Shown here piece by piece: positions 63,745-64,000 of a stretch of 64,000 nucleotides of DNA. Source of the DNA: Hassallia byssoidea VB512170. Lineage in GTDB: Bacteria; Cyanobacteriota; Cyanobacteriia; Cyanobacteriales; Nostocaceae. The stretch lies in NCBI RefSeq assembly GCF_000817785.2, contig NZ_JTCM02000020.1:1-64000 (forward strand). Direction: 5' to 3'. Every line of letters starts with the position of its first letter. The first letter of the stretch is position 1. The notes below the pieces were generated by a model. That model was not told the origin of the DNA. It saw only the letters and a program-made list of their open reading frames with translations, and ran no database searches. The translations under genes were made by a program, and so were the position numbers.

Positions 63745-64000
63745 AATTTTTATTTTTAGAGATGATTAAACGAGGTCGCCAACTCAAGAAAATCGCTCTT
63801 AAATTGCTGCGTGTTCCCCTATCCAATGTTTTGGAGAGTGGTTAAAAATGAAGTTTTGACGTGCAACTTCGTATTAGTATTCCCTTAGTTGTTTAATAGC
63901 TAACAACTTAGATAAATTCACTTACGGTTTTCAGTATTTACCGACAAACACGAAAAAACCGGGTTTATGACCAATTTTCATCAATCAACCCGGTTTATGC
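63745..64000. promoter_or_regulatory. upstream region of the permease-kinase gene
   Basis: 256 nt of AT-rich leader, presumably with the promoter. At the window edge AACCGGGTT (63957-63965) and its complement AACCCGGTT (63987-63995) form a 9-bp stem with a 21-nt loop, probably a repeat or terminator of a gene outside the window. Confidence 0.5.

Noticed and set aside
1-64000. tRNA, rRNA or riboswitch genes
   Set aside because: I looked through the intergenic gaps for cloverleaf-like or conserved riboswitch patterns and found none; short RNAs cannot be excluded by eye.

Overview
The window looks like chromosomal DNA of a filamentous, probably Nostocales-type cyanobacterium. The HIP1 octamer GCGATCGC recurs throughout. 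Photosynthesis genes are present: petC and petA for the cytochrome b6f complex, menB for phylloquinone, and a Vipp1/PspA pair. Short heptanucleotide tandem repeats and small palindromic interspersed repeats fill many gaps, which is typical of that group. The genus cannot be fixed from the sequence, and no heterocyst gene is present to confirm the order. I found no rRNA, tRNA or CRISPR array.

Layout. 1-8.2 kb: housekeeping and small accessory genes (histidine phosphatase, glucokinase, a secreted protein, a Uma2 nuclease, a nucleotidyltransferase, an orphan ABC solute-binding lipoprotein, a YebC family protein, a UbiH-like FAD hydroxylase). 8.2-11.5 kb: a slipin and, divergently, a TPR plus SLT lytic transglycosylase. 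11.8-22.4 kb: a large-protein island with two tandem dynamin-like GTPases facing a two-gene operon. That operon encodes a P-loop ATPase and a 1691-residue STAND NTPase with a transmembrane segment and fourteen WD40 repeats. 22.9-26.7 kb: tatC, a DUF3067 gene, petC and petA; the Rieske protein is a Tat substrate, so this grouping makes functional sense. 26.9-30.6 kb: an orphan C5 DNA methyltransferase and a fused FAD oxidoreductase-SelD. 31-33.4 kb: a decayed and an intact pentapeptide-repeat gene. 33.9-39.1 kb: a glutathione S-transferase, a papain-like cysteine protease candidate and a TRAP transporter split over two converging units. 39.3-45.1 kb: a 21-bp tandem repeat array, a seven-bladed PLL-type propeller lectin and two adjacent histidine kinases. 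45.3-52.8 kb: menB, a DciA-like protein, a SPOR-like membrane protein, two PspA/Vipp1 paralogues, thioredoxin and an aminotransferase. 53-64 kb: a PEP-CTERM protein, a response regulator, uvrC, a Tat-exported LVIVD propeller with a tiny secreted partner, a 59-residue zinc-ribbon protein, rlmN, and an amino acid permease fused to a PAS-histidine kinase.

Two themes stand out. First, low-complexity G-rich/C-rich elements sit between genes and also lie in frame inside conserved enzymes (the SelD fusion, the aminotransferase, rlmN); others form protein ends (slipin, the ABC solute-binding protein) or an open leader before menB. Second, several large multidomain proteins look like signalling or conflict machinery: the dynamin/STAND island and the permease-kinase fusion. 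Every functional statement rests on motif recognition by eye; no database search or structure prediction was run.
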